In this document: one piece after another, positions 41,505 through 51,978 of the stretch | Layout: every line of letters starts with the position of its first letter | Numbering within the stretch: position 1 is the stretch's first letter | NCBI GenBank assembly: GCA_039105265.1 | Contig: JAPFFF010000054.1 | Location: forward strand, 682,001 to 746,000 | Origin: Tritrichomonas musculus | Lineage: Eukaryota; Parabasalia; Tritrichomonadida; Tritrichomonadidae | DNA: 64,000 nt | Direction of reading: 5' to 3' | Made by a program: the position numbers and the translations under genes | Notes under the pieces: model-generated | What the model was told of the DNA's origin: nothing | What the model saw: the letters and a program-made list of their open reading frames with translations, nothing else | Database searches by the model: none

Positions 41505-44279
41505 TTAGTTATTTTCTTCTTCACCGTGATTATCTTCTGTTGACTGTATATTCTCAAAACTATTTGATTCTTCTGCTTCCTGGTTATTAAAATCATCTGT
41601 TGGTTGAATATTTTCGTCTGTTGGTTGAAAATCTTCTTCAACTTGATCATTTTCAATTTCTCCTGCATTCTGTGTATCTTCTTCAATCTGATTGATATCT
41701 TCTTCTAGTTGACTAAGATCTTCCTCTAATTGATCTTTTTCAATAATATCAGTTTGATCTATATCTTCTTCTGCTTGATGATTTTCAGCCTCTTCTTTTT
41801 GCTGGATGTCTTCTTCTGAATTGCTATTTTCGGCGACATCAATTTGATTTAACTCTTCCTCTACCTGGCTATTGTCAATTTCATTTCCTTCATTATCTTC
41901 TAAGCCCTCTATTTGTTGAATATCTTCTTCTTCGTCAGCTAAATGATCTGTTTCATTTGGTTGTTGAATATCTTCTTCTTCATAATTGTTTTCAATTTCA
42001 TTTGGTTGCTGAATATCTTCTTCTTCATAATTGTTTTCAATTTCATTTGGTTGTTGAATATCTTCTTCTTCATAATTGTTTTCGATTTCATTTGGTTGCT
42101 GAATATCTTCTTCACGATTATTTCCTATAAAATCGGCTTGTCGAATATCTTCTTCATTATTATTAATTTCAATTCCGTTTGTTTGTTGAATATCTTCTTC
42201 TTCATAATTATTTTCAATTTCAGCAGTCTGTTGAGCATCTTCTTCCTCCTTATAATTTTCAAATTCATCTGCTTGGTAAGTTTCTTCTTCTCTTTGATAA
42301 TCTTCAATTTCATTTGGTTGTTGAATATTTTCTTCAATCTGTTGGTTTTTACGCTCATTTGTTAGTTCGATTTCTTCTTCTTCTTGATGAAGATTGGTTT
42401 CTTCTTCTTGGTAATTTTCATTTTGATTTATCTCTTCTTCAGCTTCTTCTAATTGATTTGATTCTTCTTCAGTTTGATGGTTTTCAAGCTCTTCTTGATT
42501 TTCGATTTTACTTGTTACTTCTGGTTTTTCATTCGGGTCAAATTCTTGTTCTTCTTCTTCAAATTGAACGGTTTCTTGATTTTGGTTAGCTATTTCTTCC
42601 TCTTCCTCTTGTAAATGTTCCTTAGGAGAATCTAAATTAGAAATACTCAAATTGCTAGATAGTTTTTCAATTTCAGAGATTGTTGAATTAATACTGTCGT
42701 TCATTTCATTCATTTCATTGGTCATTTTGTTATGGCGAGAAATTGCTTCATCAACGACTTTTTGGAGATCATCAACCTCAGCTTTCTTTTTGGCTACTTT
42801 TGTCCTTATTATCACGAGTTCGCTTTCTTTCTCGTCGATTTTCTGTTTTTGTTCACTTAAGATTGAAGCTTTATTAGCATACTGCTCTTTTCCATGAACT
42901 TTTTTTAATTTTTCCGCAATTTCTCGTTTTTCATCATTTAATTTTTGTAATTTAATTGAAGCGTCAATTTCTTGAAGTCTGATTTTCTCAACTTGGTTAA
43001 AATAATTACAATAATTAACCCGTTCTTCATCTAATTTTGAAAGCTCGGCATTTAAAGAGAGCAATTTTTGCATTGTTTCATTATATTCTTTTTCTTTTTC
43101 AATTCGAGATTCTTTATTTTTCTTATCCATTTCTTCAGTTTCTTGATTTAAGCGGTCAAGCCCATCTTGTTTATCTTGATATAGGCTCCCTCTTGTTCTT
43201 GGAGTTCCAAATACTGTTGTAGAGTGAAATGAAATGTTTGTTTCGGTATTATCTTCTTTGCTCCTTGGTGTCAATTGATGAATAATTTTGGATCTTTTGT
43301 CTTGCCTCTGTTTTGCTCTTATTAATGCATTGCGCCGTATCATAATTGCTTGTTTCCTTTCTTTATTTTCATTTTTTAATGCTTGATATGAGCTAAATTC
43401 ATGTTGAAGATCATATTCAATGGCGTCAACTCTTGATCTAGTTAGCCTTTTCTCTGATTCATCGGCAGTTTTTTCAATTTGTTCAATTAAGCCATCTTCA
43501 TAATGAACAGGATCATAAGGTTTTGATTTTTTCTTTGATGCAGCATCGTATCTTTTATTCAATTTTTCTAATTGTTGCTGGAGGTGGTCTGCCTGAATTT
43601 TCAAAGTGTTTCTAACACAATTAATTTTAACAAATTCTGCAGTATATACGTGTTCTTGAAATTGGGCGTTTCTATACGACTGTTTCGATTTTGCAATATC
43701 TCTTTCCATTTCTTTAATTCGTGAAACTAGATAAATTCTTTCTTCCATATCTGCTTGTTCATCGGCTTCCTTTGTAAAATCTGGTGTGAAATTTTCCAGA
43801 AGCGCTAATTGTTCTGCTTCAGCTGTTTGATCTTCTTCACTTTTAAGGAATTCATTATATTGATCCATAATTTCTTCAAAAGATCTTTTTGCTTTCTCAA
43901 AATTAATTTTCGAAACTTTCATTTTGTCTTCGCTAATTTTTTTGTGTTTTATGGCTTCTTCCAGTTCAGATTCACGTGATTTTGCAGCAATATCTCTTTT
44001 TTTCAGTTGGGTATCTCTTTTTTTTAATTTTCGTGTATGAAGTTTGAGAAGTTGGCGTTTTAAAAGAAGTTTATATGTTTCGGTTTGATTTTCTCGATTA
44101 ATTTGCGTAATTTGATCAGAAAGAGCAATTATTTGCTTTTCTTTAGCTTTAATTAAAAATTGGTCGTCGTAAACTTTTTCCAAATTTAATCTTGGTGTCG
44201 AACCCATAATTGTAGCATCGGTTAAAAAACGAGAAGGAGCATCTCTGTCGTAGCATTGAGAGCGAATATCGTCATTCAT
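41505..44279 (-). CDS. Coiled-coil protein with acidic Glu/Gln/Asn repeat tail
   Basis: A 924-aa protein with no recognised enzyme domain. Residues about 50-560 are long heptad-rich coiled coil with many Lys/Glu/Gln, broken near 290-370 by more basic segments. The last 360 residues are an acidic low-complexity tail of variants of a 15-residue unit (EIENNYEEEDIQQPN). At DNA level the unit is 45 bp, with three nearly perfect copies from 41954 and fading copies on either side. This layout suits a structural or cytoskeletal protein, which the coiled coil supports only loosely. It shares a divergent intergenic region with the TAF5 gene. No orthologue is claimed. Confidence 0.75.
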   Translation of the reverse strand: MNDDIRSQCYDRDAPSRFLTDATIMGSTPRLNLEKVYDDQFLIKAKEKQIIALSDQITQINRENQTETYKLLLKRQLLKLHTRKLKKRDTQLKKRDIAAKSRESELEEAIKHKKISEDKMKVSKINFEKAKRSFEEIMDQYNEFLKSEEDQTAEAEQLALLENFTPDFTKEADEQADMEERIYLVSRIKEMERDIAKSKQSYRNAQFQEHVYTAEFVKINCVRNTLKIQADHLQQQLEKLNKRYDAASKKKSKPYDPVHYEDGLIEQIEKTADESEKRLTRSRVDAIEYDLQHEFSSYQALKNENKERKQAIMIRRNALIRAKQRQDKRSKIIHQLTPRSKEDNTETNISFHSTTVFGTPRTRGSLYQDKQDGLDRLNQETEEMDKKNKESRIEKEKEYNETMQKLLSLNAELSKLDEERVNYCNYFNQVEKIRLQEIDASIKLQKLNDEKREIAEKLKKVHGKEQYANKASILSEQKQKIDEKESELVIIRTKVAKKKAEVDDLQKVVDEAISRHNKMTNEMNEMNDSINSTISEIEKLSSNLSISNLDSPKEHLQEEEEEIANQNQETVQFEEEEQEFDPNEKPEVTSKIENQEELENHQTEEESNQLEEAEEEINQNENYQEEETNLHQEEEEIELTNERKNQQIEENIQQPNEIEDYQREEETYQADEFENYKEEEDAQQTAEIENNYEEEDIQQTNGIEINNNEEDIRQADFIGNNREEDIQQPNEIENNYEEEDIQQPNEIENNYEEEDIQQPNEIENNYEEEDIQQPNETDHLADEEEDIQQIEGLEDNEGNEIDNSQVEEELNQIDVAENSNSEEDIQQKEEAENHQAEEDIDQTDIIEKDQLEEDLSQLEEDINQIEEDTQNAGEIENDQVEEDFQPTDENIQPTDDFNNQEAEESNSFENIQSTEDNHGEEENN
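41954..42133 (-). repeat. 45-bp in-frame tandem repeat in the coiled-coil gene
   Basis: Units begin at 41954, 41999, 42044 and 42089 with an exact 45-base period; the first three differ at only a few bases and the fourth is degenerate. Each codes for a 15-residue acidic unit, so gains and losses keep the frame. Confidence 0.85.
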
Positions 44280-44621
44280 TTTTAATATTATTTAATCAAA
44301 TTCTAAACGTACTAAATATTTTGTAAACCTATGAAATTTTTTAAACAAAGTATTTATTTAAAAAATGGAAAAATATATCTTTTGATATTTTTAAAATGTA
44401 TTTTATATGTTGTATAAAATAAATTAAATATTTAATTGTTATTTGAATTCATAAAATGTTTTTTCACAAAAGAAAAAATGTTAATAAGTTTATTCAATAT
44501 GCATAATTATTAATAATTTAATTCTCGTTCAATTAAATTCTGGGTTTTATGTGATAACATTAATTTTTTACCGAGATATTAAAATAAGAATTTGTATTAA
44601 AAAATTTTACATCACAAGCCA
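44280..44621. promoter_or_regulatory. Divergent intergenic region; candidate TAF5 initiator
   Basis: A 342-bp A+T-rich region between two divergent starts. On the plus strand TCACAAG (44612-44618) lies just before the TAF5 ATG and fits the trichomonad initiator. No clear motif is seen for the leftward gene. Confidence 0.4.
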
Positions 44622-46136
44622 ATGAGTGAAAACCAGAGAGCAGGTACATCTGTGAAAGAACAATTCTTTCAATTGTTCAACTACGATGATAAGGCATCGC
44701 CATTTGGTGCCTCTCTCGATGAGATGCTTAAATCATGTCCTTACACTGAATCTTCACCGACAAAAATTTCTGTATGTTTTGGAAATTTAGAAGAGCATTC
44801 ATTATTTTCTTTATACTCATGCTATATCAATTTTGCGCAGAAATATTCAAATATTGATGCTATTCAAGAATGTATTTTTCCACTTTTTTGTCATATTGTC
44901 ATGTACTTTCGAAAGAACGAAGCAGATAGACTCCAAGTTTTTATAAATGAATACTTAAAGACTGTACCTCAAAAATTCAGAGATGAAGTTGATGATTTTC
45001 TCAAGTTTGATCAAGCAGATACTTATAATAAATTATCAATTTTATTTTCAACTCAGTTATATATAGTTAAATGTACGATGACTGATTACAAAATATTAAA
45101 TAATTTTTTAAATGATACATCGAATTTTCAATTAAAACGTTACATAGCCGACATTATTACAATTGAAATTATTCAAAAAGAAGTTGTTGATAAATTACCA
45201 ACAACTATATTTCCAAATAAAAGTCCTACATCGAATTTAAGTATTTTAAATATAAAAATGAAGGAAGCATCATGTGCATCAATTTTATCAGATTTGTCAT
45301 CAATTTTTATTTCGGTTTATGATACGCAAATTTGCAGAATTGATACTTGTAAAAGGAAGTACCAACAACTTTATTCACATTCTTCAGTTGTTACATCAAT
45401 GAGCATTTCAAACACTTCAAAACTACTTTTGACAACTGATATATTGGGAAATGCTATTTTGTATACAAATAAACAAGGTTCTGACATGGTCACCCCTAAT
45501 GATCTCAGAAAAATCGATTGTCACACCCCAATTTGGTGTTCAACATTTGCACCTCAAGGTGGTGTTTTTGCTCTAGGTACGCATGATAAGCTCATTCGTC
45601 TTTATGATCCAACGACTAAAGATCCTTTCAGGTTTATGGTTGGTCACGTTGAACCTGTTAAAACTGTTCTATTTCATCCAAATTGCTCATTGCTTGGATC
45701 TCTGTCATGTGATGCAAGTTTGCGTATATGGGACATACGCCGATCAGAAACAGACCGTATTTTTATTGGTAGGCCTCAAAAAAATTGCGCTCTATCTTTT
45801 TCACCAAATGGTAAAGTTGCAGCTTTCTACGATGGAGATATACAAGTTTGCGATATTGGATCTGGTAAATTTATAATGCCTCGAAAAGATTCACATAGTG
45901 TTAAGAATGCAGAATTTACATGCTTTTCTGATGATAGCCGCTTTTTATACGTTGTATGCAGTGATGGTCGTATTACATCGTTTGACCTAAATGATGGAAA
46001 CTTCACTCAAACTGATATCTGCAGACTTGAAGCAAATGTCTTATCATGTAAAATGCTTAAATCTGAATTGGTTGTTGCTACTGCAGCGAAACAATCAGAT
46101 AATGAAGAAAATTCAGATTCTGAAAAAGAGAAGTGA
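44622..46136 (+). CDS. TAF5: TAF5-like TFIID subunit
   Basis: A 504-aa protein with the two parts of TAF5, the scaffold WD40 subunit of transcription factor TFIID (also shared with SAGA in some species). Residues about 60-195 fit the helical TAF5 NTD2 domain (SLYSCYINFAQKYSNID, IQECIFPLFCHIVMYFRKN, FSTQLYIVKCTMTDYKILNNFL). A WD40 propeller follows from about 210: GHVEPVKTVLFHPNCSLLGSLSCDASLRIWDIRR is the best blade, and CALSFSPNGKVAAFYDGDIQVCDI and EFTCFSDDSRFLYVVCSDGRITSFDL are later ones. Some blades are degenerate. The protein is shorter than human TAF5 (about 800 aa) because the N-terminal LisH part and the loops are missing. It ends in an acidic ENSDSEKEK tail. A general WD40 protein is the alternative, but the NTD2 supports TAF5. 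Confidence 0.8.
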   Translation: MSENQRAGTSVKEQFFQLFNYDDKASPFGASLDEMLKSCPYTESSPTKISVCFGNLEEHSLFSLYSCYINFAQKYSNIDAIQECIFPLFCHIVMYFRKNEADRLQVFINEYLKTVPQKFRDEVDDFLKFDQADTYNKLSILFSTQLYIVKCTMTDYKILNNFLNDTSNFQLKRYIADIITIEIIQKEVVDKLPTTIFPNKSPTSNLSILNIKMKEASCASILSDLSSIFISVYDTQICRIDTCKRKYQQLYSHSSVVTSMSISNTSKLLLTTDILGNAILYTNKQGSDMVTPNDLRKIDCHTPIWCSTFAPQGGVFALGTHDKLIRLYDPTTKDPFRFMVGHVEPVKTVLFHPNCSLLGSLSCDASLRIWDIRRSETDRIFIGRPQKNCALSFSPNGKVAAFYDGDIQVCDIGSGKFIMPRKDSHSVKNAEFTCFSDDSRFLYVVCSDGRITSFDLNDGNFTQTDICRLEANVLSCKMLKSELVVATAAKQSDNEENSDSEKEK

Positions 46137-46286
46137 ACTAATCTATTTTGAATGTTTTTATTATAATAATTATTGTTTATGGTTGATGTGTTTTGATTTT
46201 ATAAATATATATTTCTAGAATTCAATTTTCTAAAGCTCAATTCAAATTCTTTGAAATAAAATGTAACCACATTTCAAGGAGAAATT

Positions 46287-47108
46287 ATGAATGATAAACC
46301 TATAGATAGAGAATCCTCAAAAGAAAAAGTTGATCGAATTCAAAGGCTTCGTGTTGAAATTGAGCATATTCGACAAGAAAATAATTTATTATTAAAAAAT
46401 TTAGATAAATATGATGATTGGCTTTTCGAATCAATTGATGAAATTAATGATCTACTTGACAAAAATATCAGTGACGATTCTTTTGAATATGAAGAAGATT
46501 CCTTTGAATATGATTTTGATCCAAATGATTTTAATTTTGGAGAAAAGAGGAAAACAAAAAATTCTACTCAAAAAAAATCAAAGAAATTATTAAAAGTTTT
46601 AAATCAAGATAATGATATATCAATAAATAACAATACTTCTAACAGAAACCAAGATAATCCAAAAATTCAAACTGCTACTGCACCAAAAGCTGAAGATAAT
46701 CCAAAACTTAAAGTAAATCAAGGGAAAGAACAAATAGAAACAGATCAAAAAGCAAATTCAGCGACTTTAAATCTTCCACCGTTGCAAACACCTCAAAAAA
46801 CTCCTCAAGAAAATTCATCGCCTCTTGAAGTACTTTTTAGATTAAATCCTCAATTGGCAGCCCAAATTTTACGTCCTTTTCTTGAAGAATATATGAAAAA
46901 GTTAAACTTAAATCCAAATAAAAAAGAGGTAGGAAGTAATAATCAGCAACAACGAAAGAGCTTAAATCAAAAAAGTGAAAATGAATCCAAAACTGAAAAA
47001 TTAAATATAACGCAAAACGAAAATGAAAATAAGAAAAACATTACGAATGAAAACACAACTCAAGAAGTTAGTGAATTAAAAAGTGATGAACCCTTTGAAG
47101 ACTTATGA
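46287..47108 (+). CDS. Small coiled-coil, Asn/Lys-rich protein
   Basis: A 273-aa protein, same strand as TAF5 and 150 bp behind it. Residues 1-45 form a coiled coil (RIQRLRVEIEHIRQENNLLLKNLDKY), 50-85 are acidic with FEYEEDSFEYDFDPNDF, and most of the rest is Asn/Lys/Gln low complexity. One ordered-looking stretch lies at about 180-212 (PLEVLFRLNPQLAAQILRPFLEEYMKKL). There is no recognised domain. The start codon choice is plain (first ATG). Function unknown. Confidence 0.65.
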   Translation: MNDKPIDRESSKEKVDRIQRLRVEIEHIRQENNLLLKNLDKYDDWLFESIDEINDLLDKNISDDSFEYEEDSFEYDFDPNDFNFGEKRKTKNSTQKKSKKLLKVLNQDNDISINNNTSNRNQDNPKIQTATAPKAEDNPKLKVNQGKEQIETDQKANSATLNLPPLQTPQKTPQENSSPLEVLFRLNPQLAAQILRPFLEEYMKKLNLNPNKKEVGSNNQQQRKSLNQKSENESKTEKLNITQNENENKKNITNENTTQEVSELKSDEPFEDL

Positions 47109-47279
47109 ATTATTGTTTGTTTGTATAAAAATTAAATATATACATGTATATAATACTAATATGAAAATTTTAAATAATATATTTTTAAATACAAATTCTT
47201 TTTTTTTTTTTTTTTTTTTTTTTCTTCCAATAGAAAAAAGTTGATTATATACATATAGATACAAATCAAAAACTTTTTG
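47109..47279. repeat. Convergent spacer with 25-base T run
   Basis: Short spacer between converging genes with an uninterrupted T run at 47199-47223. No gene is seen. Confidence 0.6.
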
Positions 47280-48641
47280 TTAGTTTTCGACATTTTCTAT
47301 ATTATCTGCTAAAAATGAATCCCCTTCATTTAATGATTGTTTTAACTTATAAAAATAATTTTCTAATTCAACTGCATATTTCATTGTGATTTGATGATAA
47401 ATAAACACTGATATATGCATAGAAAATCGATAGATCATTACAGGGGCAATTGAATCTATAATTGGCCGAATCCAAAATATAGCTAATAATACATTTGTGC
47501 AAAAGCTAGTAAATAATGAAGTACAATAAACAACCAAGATTATATAGAAAGACCACGTAATGTGGAAAGTAGTAACATTTTTTTGATTTTCAATTAATTT
47601 GAGGCAAAACTTTATCCCAAATATAAAATATGTGAAATGAAAGCATATCATTAAGCAATTAAATATCGTAAACCTGCTTGTTTGATTAGGATGAAAAACG
47701 AATAAATATCGATCATAAATTTCTTTAAGTTCAAAAAATGAATATATTGAAATAAAAGTCTTCATAGATTTGATAAAAGATCTTATTTTTAAATGGCCAG
47801 ATGCAAGGGTAACCTCTAATAAATAGATGGAAAAAAGACGAAATGAGAAAAAAAATGCGCATATAAATAATGGTATTGGTAATTTGAGAAAAGGATATGT
47901 GAAAGTGGTATAAAGTGGATTTAACGATAAGCAAGATAGTATTTCAAGTATTAAAATAAGTTTATATGCTGTAGTATTTCGAATAGAAGTGCTCCTCAAA
48001 TTCGTATAAAGCAAAAATAATGTAATAAAAAATAGAAATTTTTGTGATTCTGCAGATAGAAACTGAACATTGAAATTTCCTTGTGAAAATTTAAAATTAA
48101 ACCCTGCGATCTCTGAAAAATTTGTTTCGTAAATAAAAGATAGATTAATAAATGGATATGCAAAATTTTCATCCAGATAAAAAGAATATGTATTACTTTG
48201 ATAGTCATCTTTCTTAAAAATTATTTCTTGATCATATTCTACATCAGTACGATTTTCGATAAAAATATTTGGTACTTTTCCTAAAAAAACATGCTGAGTG
48301 ACATGATTCATCATTTTTCGCGTTGGAAGAGGGCCTTCATGATGCCTAACAAATGCGCAATCAAGTTGTAAAAATCGATGATAAAAGCAAAAACGCTTAA
48401 AAACAAAATCAAATGTCTTAATTGTTTTATCGCTTCCAGGTGAAAAAGGATAAAAAAAGGATTCTTCGTGAATAACTGGAAGCGATAAAAATGAAGTTAC
48501 GAAAAACGTAAATATAAAAATATAAAAAGGAACGAGCATAATCAAAATTTTGATTTTTGAAAAAGGTCCTTGAAAAAAAAGAGCTGGTGATGATAAACTT
48601 TGATCTGACTGATGAATGGAACTACCTTGAATGATTTTCAT
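47280..48641 (-). CDS. Multi-span membrane protein with lumenal domain, GOST/Wntless-like shape
   Basis: A 453-aa membrane protein. One span (about 32-54) is followed by a soluble, beta-looking domain of about 140 residues with possible N-glycosylation sites (NRT, NLS and NFS), then about seven spans from near residue 200 (FLFFITLFLLY) to about 430. The order of one span, a lumenal beta domain and then seven spans is that of the Wntless/GOST group of trafficking receptors. This is a call on architecture only; I do not see a diagnostic motif. The last 30 residues are cytosolic and acidic. Other polytopic proteins of unknown function would fit too. Confidence 0.6.
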   Translation of the reverse strand: MKIIQGSSIHQSDQSLSSPALFFQGPFSKIKILIMLVPFYIFIFTFFVTSFLSLPVIHEESFFYPFSPGSDKTIKTFDFVFKRFCFYHRFLQLDCAFVRHHEGPLPTRKMMNHVTQHVFLGKVPNIFIENRTDVEYDQEIIFKKDDYQSNTYSFYLDENFAYPFINLSFIYETNFSEIAGFNFKFSQGNFNVQFLSAESQKFLFFITLFLLYTNLRSTSIRNTTAYKLILILEILSCLSLNPLYTTFTYPFLKLPIPLFICAFFFSFRLFSIYLLEVTLASGHLKIRSFIKSMKTFISIYSFFELKEIYDRYLFVFHPNQTSRFTIFNCLMICFHFTYFIFGIKFCLKLIENQKNVTTFHITWSFYIILVVYCTSLFTSFCTNVLLAIFWIRPIIDSIAPVMIYRFSMHISVFIYHQITMKYAVELENYFYKLKQSLNEGDSFLADNIENVEN

Positions 48642-48932
48642 AATAATAAAAATTTGAATAAATACAAATTAATATAGAATGAAAGTTAAATATATCTTAA
48701 AATAAAATCTATTTTACTAGATATAATATATATTATTTATTATAGATAATTATAGTAAAATTAAATAATACTTATAAAATAGGAAAAATAAAAATAAAAT
48801 AAAGATAAAAATAAATATAAAATTCAATTTATAATTGTAAAAAAAAGAAGTGATCTCACGATCATAACAAAGCTGAAATATCAAATGGAGCAAATAATTT
48901 TTATAATATTTAATTTATTAATTTATGCAAGT
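48642..48932. other. Intergenic, flank of hAT copy 1
   Basis: A+T-rich DNA upstream of the membrane-protein gene, ending in the 8-bp target duplication of the first hAT element. No gene is seen. Confidence 0.5.
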
Positions 48933-49985
48933 CAGGGTTGTCGATCGATGATGATAAATATCGATTATCGGCTCATTATCGATAGTCCGATAATATCGAT
49001 AAAAATTTGTTCGATAACCAATAATTATCGATAAATACGTTAAGCAAAACCGCCGATATTTGGTCACTATCGGACGGTTACGGTTCGATATTCTCCGATA
49101 TTTTATAATAAAATTTCCATACTTTTTTTTACATTTTTGATTAAAATTTGGAATTTTATATTTTTAATTGTACTTCAATAGTGCATGCTGAAATAAGCGA
49201 AATAAGGTCAGGGTGCATTATATGTCCAATATAATAATGAGAAGCTAAAAAATCAGGTTTTTGATTAATACATAAAAAGATTATTTTCAAAATTTTTAAA
49301 AAAGAACCAATTGGCCAACAAAAAAAGATTATGATTAAGAACAAAGTTATAAGACGATAATTTCCTCATATCTTCTCAGTATTAAAATATTTCCATATTT
49401 GCAAATTAACGAATCTTAATATGTAATGAAATATTAATGCAATGCTACTAAAATAATTTGCGTTTTTTTTATTAAAAGAATATCAAGTCTAAAAATATTT
49501 AGAGAAATGGAGAGAATTTTATTAATTTACAAAAAGTTATCTTGTTCACTTTTTGATAAATATAATTTTTTTGCCAAAATAAAATTATCTTTATTGATTT
49601 TAAATTTCATACTTAAATATTATTAGAATTATAATATATTACTTATCTTTTATTATAGTAAAAGTTAATTTCCTATGAAATATAAAAAATCTTTTTTAAT
49701 AATTTGATCATGTGTGCATACAAGCTTTTTTATATGTCATTACTTGAAAAAATAACTTTTATATAATTATATAACAATTAAATAACCATAATTTCTAGTA
49801 AATATCTTTTCTTTACCTTAAAAAAGTTAAAAATATCGGTCATTATTGGCCATGATAAAAACCGTTTTTATCGATAATGATATTTATTATCGGATAGTAT
49901 CGGTTATTCTACTCTACTCCCGATAATATCGATAATATTGGCAACGTATTTAACCGTTATCGGACACTATCGATAAACATCCCTG
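48933..49985. mobile_element. Non-autonomous hAT element, copy 1
   Basis: A 1053-bp element from CAGGGTTGTCGATCGAT to a right end whose reverse complement is CAGGGATGTTTATCGAT, so the first 17 bases match at 14 positions. It is flanked by a perfect 8-bp direct repeat ATGCAAGT (48925-48932 and 49986-49993). CAGGG ends with an 8-bp duplication are the mark of the hAT superfamily. Both subterminal regions are crowded with ATCGATA and CGATAATATCGATA motifs, the likely transposase binding sites. The interior has no transposase; a 62-codon leftward open frame (49156-49344) is not hAT-like. It must have been mobilised by a transposase from elsewhere in the genome. Confidence 0.92.
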
Positions 49986-49993
49986 ATGCAAGT

Positions 49994-50461
49994 ATATGTT
50001 TTTATATTAAATTAATAGATTTATTCATAATTATATTCATATTTATTTCGAGATAAAAATGTTTTACGAAAAATGAATATATAAATTTATTTATAGTATA
50101 TTTTGAGAATACCATCATTCATCAATGTAATTATAGAGAAAAAATGTTTTGTAAAAACAATCAAAATTTCATTGGTTGATTAATTTACCATTTGTGATCA
50201 AATTTTGAGAATCTATTCAAAAGTTTTGATAATGATAAATAAAGTATCGTGAAAAAGTTCTTTACAACAGAAAAAAGTCCTTTAAGGTGAAGTTATTCAT
50301 TCATATTACCATAAAATTGAGAAAATATAATAAATATTAACGATTAAAAAATGTATTTATATTTGACCTTTTTTATTTTGGTAAAGATTATTTCAATGAT
50401 ACTTTAAGTTTATTCTTTTTGAATTCAATTTTTTGTTTGTATATTTATAGTTAGCTCATAG
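49994..50461. other. Spacer between the hAT copies
   Basis: About 470 bp of unique A+T-rich sequence with no gene. It ends in GCTCATAG, the target duplication of copy 2. Confidence 0.5.
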
Positions 50462-51516
50462 CAGGGTTGTCGATCGATGATGATAAATATCGATTATCGG
50501 CTCATTATCGATAGTCCGATAATATCGATAAAAATTTGTTCGATAACCAATAATTATCGATAAATACGTTAAGCAAAACCGCCGATATTTGGTCACTATC
50601 GGACGGTTACGGTTCGATATTCTCCGATATTTTATAATAAAATTTCCATACTTTTTTTTTACATTTTTGATTAAAATTTGGAATTTTATATTTTTAATTG
50701 TACTTCAATAGTGCATGCTGAAATAAGCGAAATAAGGTCAGGGTGCATTATATGTCCAATATAATAATGAGAAGCTAAAAAATCAGGTTTTTGATTAATA
50801 CATAAAAAGATTATTTTCAAAATTTTTAAAAAAGAACCAATTGGCCAACAAAAAAAGATTATGATTAAGAACAAAGTTATAAGACGATAATTTCCTCATA
50901 TCTTCTCAGTATTAAAATATTTCCATATTTGCAAATTAACGAATCTTAATATGTAATGAAATATTAATGCAATGCTACTAAAATAATTTGCGTTTTTTTT
51001 TATTAAAAGAATATCAAGTCTAAAAATATTTAGAGAAATGGAGAGAATTTTATTAATTTACAAAAAGTTATCGTGTTCACTTTTTGATAAATTTAATTTT
51101 TTTGCCAAAATAAAATTATCTTTATTGATTTTAAATTTTATACTTAAATATTATTAGAATTATAATATATTACTTATCTTTTATTATAATAAAAGTTAAT
51201 TTCCTATGAAATATAAAAAATCTTTTTTAATAATTTGATCATTTGTACATACAAGCTTTTTTATATGTCATTACTTGAAAAAATAACTTTTATATAATTA
51301 TATAACAATTAAATAGCCATAATTTCTAGTAAATATCTTTTCTTTACCTTAAAAAAGTTAAAAATATCGGTCATTATTGGCCATGATAAAAACCGTTTTT
51401 ATCGATAATGATATTTATTATCGGATAGTATCGGTTATTCTACTCTACTCCCGATAATATCGATAATATTGGCAACGTATTTAACCGTTATCGGACACTA
51501 TCGATAAACATCCCTG
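50462..51516. mobile_element. Non-autonomous hAT element, copy 2
   Basis: A 1055-bp element in the same orientation as copy 1 and about 99% identical to it; by eye I count around eight substitutions and two single-base length changes in T runs. It has the same CAGGG...CCCTG ends and is flanked by its own perfect 8-bp duplication GCTCATAG (50454-50461 and 51517-51524). The different target duplications show two separate insertions rather than a segmental duplication. The near identity points to recent activity. Confidence 0.92.
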
Positions 51517-51978
51517 GCTCATAGAAAGTTTGGGGAAAAAAACACGTTAACTGGGCAATTTATTTCTGAAAGAATCCAAGAACTTTTAGTAGCCGAAATT
51601 TTTTTTTACATTAAATTCATATCATAACCATGTAAACCAAAATTGTCAAAAACATGTTTTGACAATTCAATTTATGTGGGGCCAATTTTAGGGCCAAAGT
51701 TGTCCTTGAACTTTTTCTATGAATAAACTAATCAAAATTTAGGTAAACTAATTATGTAGACTTGTTATTTTGAGAATCGATATCAAAAACGTCACTTTTT
51801 TGCATCTGATACTCGATTATCAGTTTAAAAATCTGATATCGAGATTATCTATTTTCAAGATATCAGATATGAAATGTGATATAAAAATAATTATAAACTT
51901 GATATCAATTACCGAGATCTCGAGATCTCAAACAGATTTATCTTTTTTTATAATTGGTATTTGTGATTTTATAAGGAA

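Noticed and set aside
49156-49344. A 62-codon leftward frame present in both hAT copies
   Set aside because: It is conserved only because the elements are recent copies. It has no similarity to hAT transposase motifs.
48933-51516. A segmental duplication of 1.05 kb
   Set aside because: Each copy has its own perfect 8-bp target duplication, so these are two transposon insertions.
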